The position numbers and the translations under genes are program-made. The notes below the pieces were generated by a model. That model had not been told where the DNA came from. It was given only the letters and a program-made list of their open reading frames with translations, and searched no databases. From contig QCIZ01000002.1 in NCBI GenBank assembly GCA_003216375.1, positions 124,001-188,000 on the forward strand: DNA of 64,000 nt, in the 5' to 3' direction. This stretch comes from Prochlorococcus sp. AG-402-O21. Its GTDB lineage: Bacteria > Cyanobacteriota > Cyanobacteriia > PCC-6307 > Cyanobiaceae. Below, one piece after another: positions 38,576 through 49,700 of the stretch (positions are counted from its first letter, which is position 1; every line of letters starts with the position of its first letter).

Positions 38576-39619
38576 ATGAATTTACTTGTTGGAGACCTTG
38601 GAGGTACTAAGACAATATTAGCTGTTTATTCAAACGAGAACTATCCAAAAAAATTATTTTATAAGTACTATATTTCCTCAGAGTGGAAATCTTTTTACTC
38701 AATATTTGAAGATTTTATTAAACATTTACCAGATCATATATCACTCCCTGAATATGGTTGTATTGGAGTAGCAGGCCCAATAAAAGACCAGAAAGTTACG
38801 ATTACAAATCTAGGATGGAATATCGAAACAGAAGAATTATCTCAACTTTCAAAAATAAATAATATTGAATTAATAAATGATTTCTCAGTTTTAATATATG
38901 GAATACCATTTTTCAAAAAATCCCAATATGAAGTAATCCAAGGGACATTAAATTCTGAGTACACAACTAATCAAAAATTAGTCGCCATTATCGGAGCTGG
39001 TACTGGCTTAGGAATGTCCAGAGGATTAATTACGCCTAAAAACATTTTTATATTTCCAAGCGAAGGGGGGCATCGGGAATTTTCCCCAAGGACTGAGAAC
39101 GAATGGGAATTAGTGAAATGGCTAAAAATAAAGCTAAATATTCAAAGAGTATCGATTGAGAGAATAGTTAGTGGTACTGGACTTGGAATGATTGCTAGAT
39201 GGAAATTGGATGATCCAATAAATGAAAACCACCCACTTCAAAGAACTTTAAAAAAAATGGATAGTGACAAATCAGCTTTCACAGATTTACCCGCACTTGT
39301 TTGGGAAAAAGCAAATAATGGAGACAAATTAATGTCTGAAGCTTTGCAATTATGGCTAAATGCTTATGGATCTGCAGCTGGAGACCTTGCTTTACAGGAA
39401 CTTTGCTCTTCAGGGTTATGGATTTCAGGTGGAACAGCCGAAAAAAACCTCGATGGAATAAACTCTTCTAACTTCCTAAATGCATTTAGTAATAAGGGTC
39501 GCTTTCAATCTTATTTAAAGGAAATCCCATTGATTGTTCTTAAAGATCCAGAAGCGACATTATTCAGTTCAGCTTGCAGAGCACGCTTAAGTGCCGAATC
39601 AAATGGGAGACTTAGCTAA
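38576..39619 (+). CDS. glk: Glucokinase
   Basis: This Glk-type hexokinase phosphorylates glucose to glucose-6-phosphate. The phosphate-1 motif GDLGGTK (6-12) opens the protein. GCIGVAGPIKDQKVTITNLGWNIE, LINDFSVLIYGIP, IGAGTGLGMS and SEGGHREFSPR identify the bacterial ATP-dependent family, and GLWISGGTAEK lies near the end. At 347 residues it is the cyanobacterial length, slightly longer than E. coli Glk. It could handle glucose taken up from seawater or freed from glycogen. It sits 20 bases after thrS and 11 before thrB. Confidence 0.93.
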   Translation: MNLLVGDLGGTKTILAVYSNENYPKKLFYKYYISSEWKSFYSIFEDFIKHLPDHISLPEYGCIGVAGPIKDQKVTITNLGWNIETEELSQLSKINNIELINDFSVLIYGIPFFKKSQYEVIQGTLNSEYTTNQKLVAIIGAGTGLGMSRGLITPKNIFIFPSEGGHREFSPRTENEWELVKWLKIKLNIQRVSIERIVSGTGLGMIARWKLDDPINENHPLQRTLKKMDSDKSAFTDLPALVWEKANNGDKLMSEALQLWLNAYGSAAGDLALQELCSSGLWISGGTAEKNLDGINSSNFLNAFSNKGRFQSYLKEIPLIVLKDPEATLFSSACRARLSAESNGRLS

Positions 39620-39630
39620 AGGATAAAAAC

Positions 39631-40578
39631 ATGGGGCCGCCAAAAATAGGACAAACTGTCGTAGTAGAAGTTCCTTCTACTACAGCAAATATTGGTCCAG
39701 GGTTTGATTGCCTTGGTGCAGCATTAGATCTTTCCAATCAGTTCACTATTAAAAGGATTGAGGGTAATGCTGAAAGGTTTGAATTAATAATGGAAAGTAC
39801 TGAAGGTAATCATTTAAGAGGCGGCCCTGAGAATCTTTTTTATCGAGCCGCGCAAAGAGTTTGGAGAACTGCAGGTGTTGAGCCTGTTGCTCTTGAAGCA
39901 AGAGTAAAATTAGCTGTGCCTCCTGCAAGAGGGCTTGGAAGCAGTGCTACAGCAATTGTGGCAGGATTAGTTGGAGCAAATGCACTTGCTGGATACCCTT
40001 TGCCTAAGGAAAAATTATTGGAGCTGGCAATAGATATAGAAGGTCATCCAGACAATGTTGTTCCCTCTTTAATAGGAGGTCTTTGCGTAACAGCTAAAAC
40101 TGCAAACGACAGATGGCGCGTAGTCCGCTGTGATTGGGATCAATCAATAAAAGCAGTAGTTGCAATCCCATCTATTCGCCTTAGCACCAGCGAAGCAAGG
40201 CGTGTCATGCCAGAAAACATTCCAGTAAATGATGCAGTAATCAATTTAGGAGCCCTCACGCTTCTGCTTCAAGGACTAAGGACTGGAAATGAGGATCTAA
40301 TTGCAGATGGCATGCATGACAAGCTTCATGAACCATACAGATGGGGATTGATCAAAGGTGGGTTAGAAGTAAGAGAAGCAGCAAAGGCAGCCGGAGCTTT
40401 AGGATGTGCAATTAGTGGAGCAGGTCCAAGCATTCTTGCCTTGTGCAAAGCGACTAAAGGCCGAGAAGTTAGTGTCGCAATGGTCAAAGCCTGGGAAGCT
40501 GCTGGTGTAGCAAGTCGTGCTCCTTTAATGAGCCTCCAACTCAGAGGGAGCGAATGTATTTCAAACACCTTTGGGTAG
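39631..40578 (+). CDS. thrB: Homoserine kinase
   Basis: ThrB, a GHMP-family kinase, makes O-phosphohomoserine for threonine. The ATP loop is PPARGLGSSATA (97-108). The N-terminal VEVPSTTANIGPGFDCLGAALDL and the C-terminal GCAISGAGPSILAL complete the GHMP signatures. The length of 315 is standard. The local base composition is somewhat richer in G+C than its neighbours, as expected for a gene rich in Gly/Ala codons. It follows glk and precedes ndhD with 36 bases between. Confidence 0.95.
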   Translation: MGPPKIGQTVVVEVPSTTANIGPGFDCLGAALDLSNQFTIKRIEGNAERFELIMESTEGNHLRGGPENLFYRAAQRVWRTAGVEPVALEARVKLAVPPARGLGSSATAIVAGLVGANALAGYPLPKEKLLELAIDIEGHPDNVVPSLIGGLCVTAKTANDRWRVVRCDWDQSIKAVVAIPSIRLSTSEARRVMPENIPVNDAVINLGALTLLLQGLRTGNEDLIADGMHDKLHEPYRWGLIKGGLEVREAAKAAGALGCAISGAGPSILALCKATKGREVSVAMVKAWEAAGVASRAPLMSLQLRGSECISNTFG

Positions 40579-40614
40579 TTCTACTCATGAAAACGAACAA
40601 AAACTGATAGCTTT

Positions 40615-42189
40615 ATGGCTGACTTGCCCCAAATTATGGATGCCAATCTGCCTATGAGTATTGATTCTCAGACAGTATTTCCATGGCTTTCACTCATTGT
40701 GCTCCTACCCATAGTTGGAGCATTGATAATGCCTTTCCTCCCAACGCAAGATAGTAAAAACTCTAATCTGCCAAGAAATATAGCCCTAGTTATTTTATTA
40801 GCCGATTTTCTAATAATTGTATTGGCTTTTGCCAATTTGTTTGATCCAAGTAGCGAAAATCTCCAGTTAGTTGAAAGACTTCAATGGCTTCCTTCCATAG
40901 GACTCGAATGGTCATTAGGTGTAGATGGTATATCTGCACCGCTAGTAGTTCTAAGCGGTCTAATAACTTTTTTGTCCGCAGCCGCAAGTTGGAAAGTAAA
41001 ACAAAAAACAAGGCTTTACTTTGCTTTGTTACTAATTCAAGCTTCAGCCCAAGCTTTAGTTTTCCTATCACAAGATTTCTTACTATTCTTTTTAGCTTGG
41101 GAGCTTGAACTTGTTCCTGTCTATCTACTGATTGCAATTTGGGGAGGGAAAAGAAAACTATATGCAGCAACAAAATTTATCCTTTATACAGCTCTAGCTT
41201 CCCTTTTAATATTAATTAGTGGGCTTGCTTTAGCTCTTTCTGGAGATCAATTTACCTTTAATTTAAGTGAAATCGCAGCCAAATCTTTTACTGGTAATTT
41301 TGGGATATTTTGTTATCTGGGTTTTTTAATTGGTTTTGGAGTAAAGCTTCCTATCTTTCCACTTCATACCTGGCTACCAGATGCGCATGGGGAAGCAAAT
41401 GCTCCGGTTTCAATGTTATTAGCTGGTGTTTTATTAAAAATGGGAGGTTACGCTCTCATTAGATTTAACGTCCAAATTTTACCGGATACTCATTTAATAC
41501 TCGCCCCAGCATTAATCATCATTGGGATAGTAAATATTATTTATGGTGCTTTAAATGCTTTTGCTCAAGACAATGTAAAAAGGCGCATAGCCTGCAGTTC
41601 AGTAAGTCATATGGGTTTTGTTCTTGTTGGAATTGGTGCAGTTAATGCACTTGGGATCAGCGGAGCGATGCTCCAAATGATTAGCCATGGACTGATTGCG
41701 GCCGCAATGTTTTTTGTTACTGGAAGTTTTTATGAAAGAACCAATACTCTTTCAATCCCGAATATGGGCGGTCTTGCAAAGGCTTTGCCAATTACCTTTG
41801 CATTCTTCTTGGCCAGTTCTTTAGCATCACTTGCCTTACCAGGGATGAGTGGGTTTATAAGTGAAATCACAGTTTTTCTAGGCATAACTAGTCAAGAAGG
41901 ATTCACTTCTTTATTTAGAGCAATAACAATCCTTTTAGCAGCTATTGGACTTGTCTTAACTCCTATCTACCTTCTTTCAATGTGTAGAAGAGTATTCTTT
42001 GGCCCAAGAATACCTGCTTTATCAATAGTAAAAGAAATGGATGCGAGAGAGCTTTCGATAGGTTTAAGCCTCTTGGTCCCTACACTAGTAATAGGTTTTT
42101 GGCCAAGGATAGCTATTGATTTATATGAGGTATCAACAAATGCTCTCGCACAATCATTAATTACCAATAACCTTGTACCAATCAGTTAG
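40615..42189 (+). CDS. ndhD: NAD(P)H-quinone oxidoreductase chain 4 (NdhD)
   Basis: This is an antiporter-like membrane subunit of the photosynthetic NDH-1 complex. It has 524 residues, about fourteen hydrophobic helices, and the landmarks [19 protein letters not shown] (with the conserved membrane Glu), [36 protein letters not shown] and [15 protein letters not shown]. The sequence fits the respiratory and cyclic NdhD1/NdhD2 type. Its partner ndhF is not in the window. It pumps protons across the thylakoid while electrons pass from ferredoxin to plastoquinone. It lies in the trpS-to-M3-peptidase run. Confidence 0.95.
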   Translation: MADLPQIMDANLPMSIDSQTVFPWLSLIVLLPIVGALIMPFLPTQDSKNSNLPRNIALVILLADFLIIVLAFANLFDPSSENLQLVERLQWLPSIGLEWSLGVDGISAPLVVLSGLITFLSAAASWKVKQKTRLYFALLLIQASAQALVFLSQDFLLFFLAWELELVPVYLLIAIWGGKRKLYAATKFILYTALASLLILISGLALALSGDQFTFNLSEIAAKSFTGNFGIFCYLGFLIGFGVKLPIFPLHTWLPDAHGEANAPVSMLLAGVLLKMGGYALIRFNVQILPDTHLILAPALIIIGIVNIIYGALNAFAQDNVKRRIACSSVSHMGFVLVGIGAVNALGISGAMLQMISHGLIAAAMFFVTGSFYERTNTLSIPNMGGLAKALPITFAFFLASSLASLALPGMSGFISEITVFLGITSQEGFTSLFRAITILLAAIGLVLTPIYLLSMCRRVFFGPRIPALSIVKEMDARELSIGLSLLVPTLVIGFWPRIAIDLYEVSTNALAQSLITNNLVPIS

Positions 42190-42205
42190 TTTTTGAATCT
42201 AAAAA

Positions 42206-44317
42206 ATGACTTCAATTAAGCCAACAGCACTATTAAAAGGTGAAGGTCTTCCTGATTACGATAAAATCACCCCTAACGAGATAACTGAAAATATACCCAA
42301 ACTGATAAAAGAACTAAATGAAGAATTAAATAAACTAGAAGAACAGCTCGAAAAACAATTACCAACCAAAAGCTCTCTAAGTTGGGAAGATGTAATGCCT
42401 CAGCTTTATGATATTGGTGAAAAGCTCAGGTGGAGCTGGGGAGTTGTAAGTCATCTGAATGCAGTATGCAATTCCTCCGAATTACGTGAGGTTCATTCAA
42501 GTCAGCAACCTACAATCGTTAGATTTAGTAATCAACTTGCTCAAAACGAAGTCATTTTTAAGGCGCTCTCAAATTTGAAAGAGCATGGGAACATAAAGGA
42601 TGAAACACAAATCAGAATAATTGAGACAGAATTAATAACGATGAGAAACAAAGGAATTGGTTTAGGAGCTAATGAAAAAGCACTATTTAATTCTCGCAGT
42701 GAACGATTAGCTGAATTATCAACTACTTTTAGCAACAATGTATTAGATGCGACTAAGAGTTGGAGTCTTTTATTAAAAAACAAGTCAGAAGTCGAGGGGC
42801 TTCCTGAAAGAGCACTTGAAACATTGGCTCTTGCGGCAAAGGAGTCTGGTGACAAAGATGAAGAAGGTAATAATCCATCAGCATCCAATGGCCCATGGAG
42901 AGTTGGCTTAGATATGCCTAGGTACATTCCTTTTCAAACTTATGCAAAAGATAGACGTCTAAGAGAAAAAGTTTATAGAGCTTTTGTAAGCAGAGCTAGC
43001 GATGGAGAGATTAGTAACAAAAAAATAATTGAAGAAATTTTAGATCTCAGAAACAAACAGGCAAAACTATTGGGATATAAAAACTGGTGTGAAATTAGTT
43101 TGGCCACAAAGATGGCGGATAGTGAAAATGCAGTTGAGATGTTACTAGAGGAATTGAGATTAGCTGCAATGCCTCATGCTGAAAAAGAACTTATACATCT
43201 TCGAGAGTGTGCCAAAAGAAATGGAGAAAACGAAGATTTTGAGCTGTCTCCATGGGATGTAAGTTTTTGGGCTGAAGTTCTACGCAAAGAAAAATACGAT
43301 CTCGACCAAGAGAGACTCAGGCCATGGTTTCCTTTAGATCAAGTTCTTAATGGTCTATTCAACTTGTGCAAAAGACTTTTTGAAATTAACATTGAAGAAG
43401 CAAGTAATACAGCTCCTTTATGGCATGAAGATGTTCGTTTCTTCAATGTTAAAAATATAGATGGCCAGAAAATTGCATCTTTCTATCTAGATCCCTTCAG
43501 TCGTCCTGCAACAAAAAGAGGAGGTGCATGGATGGATGAATGTTTATGCCGAAATCAAAAGACGAAAGATGATGTTGTTCTCCCAGTAGCCTATTTAGTC
43601 TGCAATCAAACACCTCCTATTGCGGACAAACCCAGCCTGATGAGTTTCGAAGAGGTAGAAACTCTCTTCCACGAATTTGGTCATGGACTACAACATATGC
43701 TGACAACTGTAGATTACCCTCAAGCAGCCGGTATTAATAACGTTGAATGGGATGCTGTCGAATTAGCAAGCCAATTTATGGAAAATTGGTGCTTAGAGGA
43801 TCAAACAATTTCTGATATAGCAATACATTGGAAAACGAAAGAGCCATTACCAGAATCGGAAATAAATAAATTGAGGCTAAGCAGAACATTTAATTCTGGG
43901 CTTGCGACTTTAAGGCAAATACATTTTGCTCTTACTGATCTAAAACTCCATAGTCAATGGAATAAAGATATAAAAATTTCCCCAGATGAGTTACGACGAG
44001 AAATCGCAAAAAACACGACAGTGATGGATCCAATTCCAGAAGATCAATTTCTCTGTGCCTTCAGTCATATTTTTGCTGGTGGCTATGCAGCGGGATACTA
44101 CTCTTATAAATGGGCTGAGGTACTCAGTGCTGATGCCTTTGCAGCATTTGAAGAGGCAGGTCTTGCCAATCAGGATGAAGTTCGAAAGATTGGTAAAAAA
44201 TATCGCGATTCAATTCTTAGTCTTGGCGGTAGTCGTTCACCCAATAAGGTTTTCAAACAATTTAGAGGAAGACATCCCTCTACTGATGCCCTAATAAGAC
44301 ATAGTGGTCTTAATTAG
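42206..44317 (+). CDS. prlC: M3-family oligopeptidase (PrlC/OpdA-like)
   Basis: This 703-residue cytosolic zinc metallopeptidase has the HEFGH motif (489-493) in VETLFHEFGHGLQHML. A downstream glutamate is supplied by NNVEWDAVELASQFMENW. The N-terminal half is the usual long helical lid. Length matches E. coli oligopeptidase A (about 680). Family members degrade short peptides, including cleaved signal peptides and targeting peptides. The C-terminal GGSRSPNKVFKQFRGRHPS segment supports the subfamily. It ends in convergent overlap by four bases with the following minus-strand hydrolase. Confidence 0.93.
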   Translation: MTSIKPTALLKGEGLPDYDKITPNEITENIPKLIKELNEELNKLEEQLEKQLPTKSSLSWEDVMPQLYDIGEKLRWSWGVVSHLNAVCNSSELREVHSSQQPTIVRFSNQLAQNEVIFKALSNLKEHGNIKDETQIRIIETELITMRNKGIGLGANEKALFNSRSERLAELSTTFSNNVLDATKSWSLLLKNKSEVEGLPERALETLALAAKESGDKDEEGNNPSASNGPWRVGLDMPRYIPFQTYAKDRRLREKVYRAFVSRASDGEISNKKIIEEILDLRNKQAKLLGYKNWCEISLATKMADSENAVEMLLEELRLAAMPHAEKELIHLRECAKRNGENEDFELSPWDVSFWAEVLRKEKYDLDQERLRPWFPLDQVLNGLFNLCKRLFEINIEEASNTAPLWHEDVRFFNVKNIDGQKIASFYLDPFSRPATKRGGAWMDECLCRNQKTKDDVVLPVAYLVCNQTPPIADKPSLMSFEEVETLFHEFGHGLQHMLTTVDYPQAAGINNVEWDAVELASQFMENWCLEDQTISDIAIHWKTKEPLPESEINKLRLSRTFNSGLATLRQIHFALTDLKLHSQWNKDIKISPDELRREIAKNTTVMDPIPEDQFLCAFSHIFAGGYAAGYYSYKWAEVLSADAFAAFEEAGLANQDEVRKIGKKYRDSILSLGGSRSPNKVFKQFRGRHPSTDALIRHSGLN

Positions 44318-44916
44318 CTATTAATAAAAATCTTTTTGACTAAAATATCTAGAGAACTAGAATTTGTTATCAATTCTTTATGTGTCAACACAGGTAAGTG
44401 ATAAGAATCACCAATAGAAAGTTTTGCTTGCCACCCTGGGAATGACATCAAGTCCCATTTTGTAAAAAAGCTAGTACATTCAATCTTTTCTAGAGAAGTC
44501 AAGTCATTATTTAATTGAGATAATAAATTACTTCCTCTTTTCATCTCTGCAATACCTGGCATCAAGGATGAAGGAATCATTTGAGCTGTGTAGGTACCAA
44601 AATGAGGAGTGCCAATACTAAAAAAACGTTTAGTTCTTAAAAAGCCATCATGATTTTGTAGCCAAAACCTACTAATTAATCCACCCATTGAGAAACCAAC
44701 AATATCAATTTCGATTTCAGGTCCCACTAATTCCTTAATCTTAAAATCAAGATCTAGAGCTAAGCGCCTAAGAGATGTTTTCCCATATTTATGTGGCAAA
44801 TGTGGTCTGTACAATTCATAATCATCTTCTTTTATTTTTTTAATTAATTTTTCAAATAATTTAGGATTGTTCCACAAACCATGAATAAGAAAAATTGGTC
44901 TTTTGTTTTTATCCAA
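44314..44916 (-). CDS. Alpha/beta-hydrolase, lipase-like
   Basis: A short 200-residue alpha/beta hydrolase has the oxyanion strand PIFLIHGLWNNPKL (8-21) and the nucleophile elbow VGFSMGGLISRFW with Ser76. A late LPVLTHKELI segment could supply the histidine. The layout resembles triacylglycerol lipase/palmitoyl thioesterase-like proteins, but the substrate is not known. There is no signal peptide, so it is probably cytosolic. It begins right at the folB stop with no gap, making it the last gene of proA-folB-hydrolase. Confidence 0.78.
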   Translation of the reverse strand: MDKNKRPIFLIHGLWNNPKLFEKLIKKIKEDDYELYRPHLPHKYGKTSLRRLALDLDFKIKELVGPEIEIDIVGFSMGGLISRFWLQNHDGFLRTKRFFSIGTPHFGTYTAQMIPSSLMPGIAEMKRGSNLLSQLNNDLTSLEKIECTSFFTKWDLMSFPGWQAKLSIGDSYHLPVLTHKELITNSSSLDILVKKIFINS

Positions 44917-45306
44917 TTAATTAATAGGAAATAAGAAATTTCTTTTCTTTTCGATTAGAACATTTCCAGTAAATCCATCTATTGGTGGTGAGCATTTTTT
45001 CAGCAGAATATGAATTGGAACTGGACCATATAGAGACTCAAGAAGATTTAAAATTTGATCGCTAAAATATTCAATCGTTAAGCATTTGATTTCAAATGAA
45101 AGTTTTTTAACAGCTTTAATTGCTTCGCTATAGTCTATTGATTTATCTAATTGATCAAGCTTGGATGACTCATCCAAATCCAACCAAAAACTAATGTCGA
45201 GAAGAAAGCTTTGACCATGTATTCGCTCACTTTCTAAAACACCTACATGGGCCCATAGATTTATATCTTTAAGATGAATTACACTTAAATTATTAAATTG
45301 ACTCAT
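44917..45306 (-). CDS. folB: Dihydroneopterin aldolase
   Basis: FolB converts dihydroneopterin to hydroxymethyl-dihydropterin in folate synthesis. The 129-residue protein starts with [20 protein letters not shown], which holds the conserved small-domain glutamate. It continues with [20 protein letters not shown], the family SIDYSEAI motif and a late [16 protein letters not shown]. It forms a ring-shaped oligomer in the cytosol. Its start overlaps the proA stop by four bases, which indicates translational coupling in an operon that has no obvious metabolic logic. Confidence 0.9.
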   Translation of the reverse strand: MSQFNNLSVIHLKDINLWAHVGVLESERIHGQSFLLDISFWLDLDESSKLDQLDKSIDYSEAIKAVKKLSFEIKCLTIEYFSDQILNLLESLYGPVPIHILLKKCSPPIDGFTGNVLIEKKRNFLFPIN

Positions 45307-46619
45307 AATGGTAGATCAATATGAGAAAAGCTTCTATCTCCAGAAGCGAAATCCTTAACAAGGTCACCATCACCTCTGAGATAATAGCGATAGGTAACTA
45401 AGCCTTCCAATCCAACTGGTCCTCTTGGTGGAAGAGTCTGAGTACTTATCCCAACCTCAGCTCCAAATCCATATCGGAAACCATCCGCAAAACGAGTAGA
45501 GCAGTTATGATAAACACCTGCGCTATCAACTGAACTTAAAAATTTTTCAGCAACTTCTTTATCATCAGTAACTATCGCCTCCGTATGACGTGAGCTATAT
45601 TTACGAATATGTTCAATAGCTTCATCTACATTACGAACAATTTTTATTGAAAGAATTAAATCAAGATATTCTGTAGACCAGTCTGCCTCATCAGCCTTAT
45701 TTTTAACACCTAAAGATTGACTTTTTGCATCTCCCTTAAGAGTAACTCCTGCACTAGAAAAAATTGGCAAGCCTTTTTTCAAAAACATCTCGGCAACATC
45801 TTCATGAATTAATAATGTCTCAATTGCATTACAAGCAGCAGGATATTGAATCTTACTATCTAAAGCTATACTTATAGCTTTAGCAATATCTATAGAATTA
45901 TCTACATATAGATGACAAATCCCATCAGCGTGCCCTAAGACAGGGATACGTGTATTTTCTTGAATAAATTGGACTAACTGATTGCTACCTCTGGGTATTA
46001 TCAAATTGACAAACCGATCCAAGCGAAGCAAGCCTAAGCTTTCTTGACGTGTAGTGAGCAAAGACAACGCTCCTGAGCCCACATTTGATTTGCTTAACCC
46101 CTTATCAAGAGAATCCATTATTGCTTGATTGGTGGCTTTTGCTTCACTTCCTCCTTTTAATAAAGCTCCATTACCAGAACGAACAGCAAGAGATGCTATT
46201 TGTATTAATGCATCTGGTCTCGATTCAAATATCACTCCTAAAACTCCTAATGGAACTGTCACTCTCTCAAGAATAAGGTTTTCATCCAATTTTCTATGAA
46301 GTTGTCTATTACCAATTGGATCCGCGAGATTTGAAACTTTTAGAACCCCGTCAATACATCCTTTGAGTTTAGTTTTTGTTAACTGAAGTCTTGATAAAAG
46401 TGATTGATTCAACCCTTCTTTTTCTGATCTTTCAAGATCTTGAATATTTGCTTTTAAAATATCATCAGCATTAGCATTCAAGGCATTTGCCATTTCAGTC
46501 AAAGCCTTACACCTTTGTTCATTAGTGGATTGACCAAGCAAAATAGAAGCCTTTTTTGCACTCTCAGCTACTTTTACTAGCTGGGACGTAGGATCAGGTA
46601 CTGAAAAGTTTGTACTCAT
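45303..46619 (-). CDS. proA: Gamma-glutamyl phosphate reductase
   Basis: ProA reduces gamma-glutamyl phosphate to the semialdehyde on the way to proline. It is an aldehyde-dehydrogenase-fold enzyme with catalytic Cys263 in [43 protein letters not shown] and [18 protein letters not shown] are family signatures. The 438 residues are full length and cytosolic. It leads the proA-folB-hydrolase operon. The 144 bases between it and the upstream TamB-like gene hold no recognisable gene. Confidence 0.96.
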   Translation of the reverse strand: MSTNFSVPDPTSQLVKVAESAKKASILLGQSTNEQRCKALTEMANALNANADDILKANIQDLERSEKEGLNQSLLSRLQLTKTKLKGCIDGVLKVSNLADPIGNRQLHRKLDENLILERVTVPLGVLGVIFESRPDALIQIASLAVRSGNGALLKGGSEAKATNQAIMDSLDKGLSKSNVGSGALSLLTTRQESLGLLRLDRFVNLIIPRGSNQLVQFIQENTRIPVLGHADGICHLYVDNSIDIAKAISIALDSKIQYPAACNAIETLLIHEDVAEMFLKKGLPIFSSAGVTLKGDAKSQSLGVKNKADEADWSTEYLDLILSIKIVRNVDEAIEHIRKYSSRHTEAIVTDDKEVAEKFLSSVDSAGVYHNCSTRFADGFRYGFGAEVGISTQTLPPRGPVGLEGLVTYRYYLRGDGDLVKDFASGDRSFSHIDLPL

Positions 46620-46763
46620 TTGATTTAGATCAACTATGTAATCAAAGTTAATTTTTCACTATCTTTAAAATATTCCTTTAATGGCGAATCAAGCAATAAA
46701 AGAAGATAAAAATCTATCGAACTGAGCACTTTTTTAAATCATTTTATTCAACTATTCATTTAT

Positions 46764-49700
46764 TTAATATCTAAAAAAGAGTTGAAGCTGACTTTGCCAA
46801 TTCCCATCTTTATCAAAAGACCCTAGTAGACCTATATTGGGATTCATTTGAAAAGTAATATTTCCTTTCGGTGGAATATCTTGTCGATTAGGAGCAGCCT
46901 GAACTGAAAAATTAATTTTATCATTAAGGTCAACTCCTATTTCAGTTACCCATGCTTGTTGGCCTGTCAAATTCGTATCCTCTTGATCAGTATTTGAACT
47001 ACTTTCACTAGCATCATCCTCTAAATCTGATCCATTTATATATGCAGGATACAAAGATATTTGCAGCCTATCACTTAAAAATCCATTGATATTACCTTGA
47101 AGATACGAAGCAAAAGATCTATTTAGAAAGCTAGTGAGAGCATCTCCATTACCTCCACTACTTACTAGAGTTGCAAGCGAATTACCTCCTATGAGTCCTA
47201 ACAATTCACTTCTTCCCAAAGTTGGAGTACTTCTTAACTGAAAGTTTTCACTAATTCGATCTGCAGGTCCAGAGGCCGTTACTTCGACATTTACAAAACG
47301 AGATCCTCCAATACCAAATGATGCCATGCCATTGGAGGAAAAATTGCTTACGTCTCTAACATTATCTGGGACACGACTTTTTAAAGTTACGTCAACATAT
47401 GGAACTAATCCCATAGATGGTACAAATACGGCTACATTAGGTTCACTTTGATCTAGATTAAAAGTAGTCGTAAAGAGATTGACGTAACCACTAACAAGTT
47501 TAATGACTCCACTAACATCAAGTGTCTCATCAAAAGCACCATTTAAGAAAAGAAATCCATTCGTTTCAAAACTTGCCAACGGTTGAGATACCAATCGTAA
47601 TGAAGGGCCAAGTACCAGCTTAAAATTATCAAAGCTAATGGCTTCCAATCCACGAGGAAAGCCACCTCTCACTATTCGGCTTGCAGGAGCATCTTCATCT
47701 TGAATAAATAAAACCAAAGGTTCACTCTGGCTCCAGTTTTGCTCAGGGAATCTACGGATACTTTTAACCTTGGTATCTTTAAGACGATCAGATTTTTCAG
47801 ATGTATTTTTATCTTGATTATTAGCTCTTTTAGCAAAAACAGAGCCTTCTGAAATAAATACTTCACCTGCCAATTCAGGCTTAATAATAGAGCCCTTAAC
47901 AATAATCTTGGATGAAGCTCTTATATCGGTAAATGCTGTTTTAACTCGTGTTTTTTCTATGGAAAGCACCAATGGTTCAATTTCACTTAATTGAGAATCA
48001 AATAACGAAATTCCTCCTTTACTGTTAATGAGACCGTTTGGCCCAATATTTGCTGTGAGTTCGCGAACTTCAAGTCTATTAAAATCAAAAACCATTGTGC
48101 TATTCAAATTATTAATTTCTCTATTTTGTAAAAGTAGATCACTCTTATTCAAAACAAAAAAACCATTCGCCACAGGCTTTTCAGGGGTCCCACTAATTAG
48201 CAAGCTCAGATCAGCAGATCCAGAAGTCCAAGAAACATTTCCTTTTGTTAGACCTGTTAGAAAGACCAATCCATCTCCATGACTTTCGACTTTTAGATCA
48301 ATAGGGTCAAAGTTTTTCAATGGATAAATTCCACTTAATTCAACTGGGTTTATCGAAGACAGGTCCCTTAGAGCTATATCAAATTCAAGATAATTATCTT
48401 TAAGCAAAATATTTCCTTTGTCTAAAATAATATTTCTATCATCAATTACTGTGTCCTTAATAATTAGATCTGCAGTTACTTTTGGGGTTCCATTAATTAA
48501 GCTATATTTACCATTTAAACCAAAATATCCATTTACTGCTGAAGGAATCGGCGCCACCAAAGACAATAATGAAAAGTTGAAATCAATTAGTGAAAAGCTT
48601 CCATTAGCTGAACCTAAATCTCCATTAAAAGTTGCTTTAAAAGGTCGTATATCTTTAGAATTTATGATATTCAGTTTGCTTGTCCAAACCTTACCAAATG
48701 CTTTGGCCTCTAACTTTAAATCAGATAGTCTTGGTCCACTTAATTTAACATCCGCATTAACATTTCCATTTAGATCATAAGGATTAATAATACTCTTACT
48801 ATTTTTCTTAGTAATCTCTTCCTTGTATGAATCCTTAGATTTAGTTAAAGCTTCTAACTGAGTATCTATCGAACTATTAGTATCACCAATCATCAATGTC
48901 GCTAAATCTTCAGCTTTGCCAACTGCCTCTGAGTACTTCAATCCTAACTTAGGAAACTCTAAAGCTGTAGCAGTAATCCAACTAGAGCTAACATCATTCA
49001 CTTTAGCTAACAAAGAAAATCCTGATCCACTGTTAATATCAAATTTAATCTTTCCATTTTTAGATGGTATTAATTCACCTTTTAGATTGGTTTCTGAATT
49101 CTTAACTTGACCTTTAATACTTGCATTTTTTAATTTAAAACCTAACAATCTGAAATTATCCAAATTCAAGTCACCATTAACAAATAGTGGATCAAAAGAA
49201 ATTATTCCATTACTTGAAACTTCCCCAAAGATACGTTTAAAACTTTTCTCTGGAGGGAAAGCCACTTCTACTCTATCTAATCTGAATTTATTAGCATCCC
49301 ATTCAAAAGCATTTGATTTAGGTTTTAGACTTATTTTACCGCCTAATCTGTTTAGAATTAAATCATTAAAATCACCGTCTTTGTTTAAGTTTATTTGAAG
49401 ATCACCAGGGATAGAAGCCCCTTCTGATTTCATTTTCAAACTACCCCATTTCTTTTTATTTGGAATTCGAATAAAAGAACCTTTCCATTTTTCCCTTAAG
49501 CGAATACCATTAATTTGTGGATTATCTAAAGAAAGGTCAATATTAGAATTCAGAGAAGATAGGGGCCCATAAAAATCACCATTAGTATTTAATTTCCCAG
49601 ATAATGATGCATTTAATATTGGATTTAATGCACCTAAAGGGAAAGACTCTAAATTTATATTAGCTTTTAAGTCACCAGGAATAAAGCGTCTATCAACTAT

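Noticed and set aside
40790-41173. 127-codon minus-strand frame inside ndhD
   Set aside because: It lies wholly antisense to an intact, conserved membrane protein gene and its composition mirrors that gene. It is a shadow frame.
42541-42927. 128-codon minus-strand frame inside the M3 peptidase gene
   Set aside because: It is antisense to an intact, motif-complete gene, and its Ser/Leu-rich composition is expected from the reverse of a lysine/glutamate-rich sequence.
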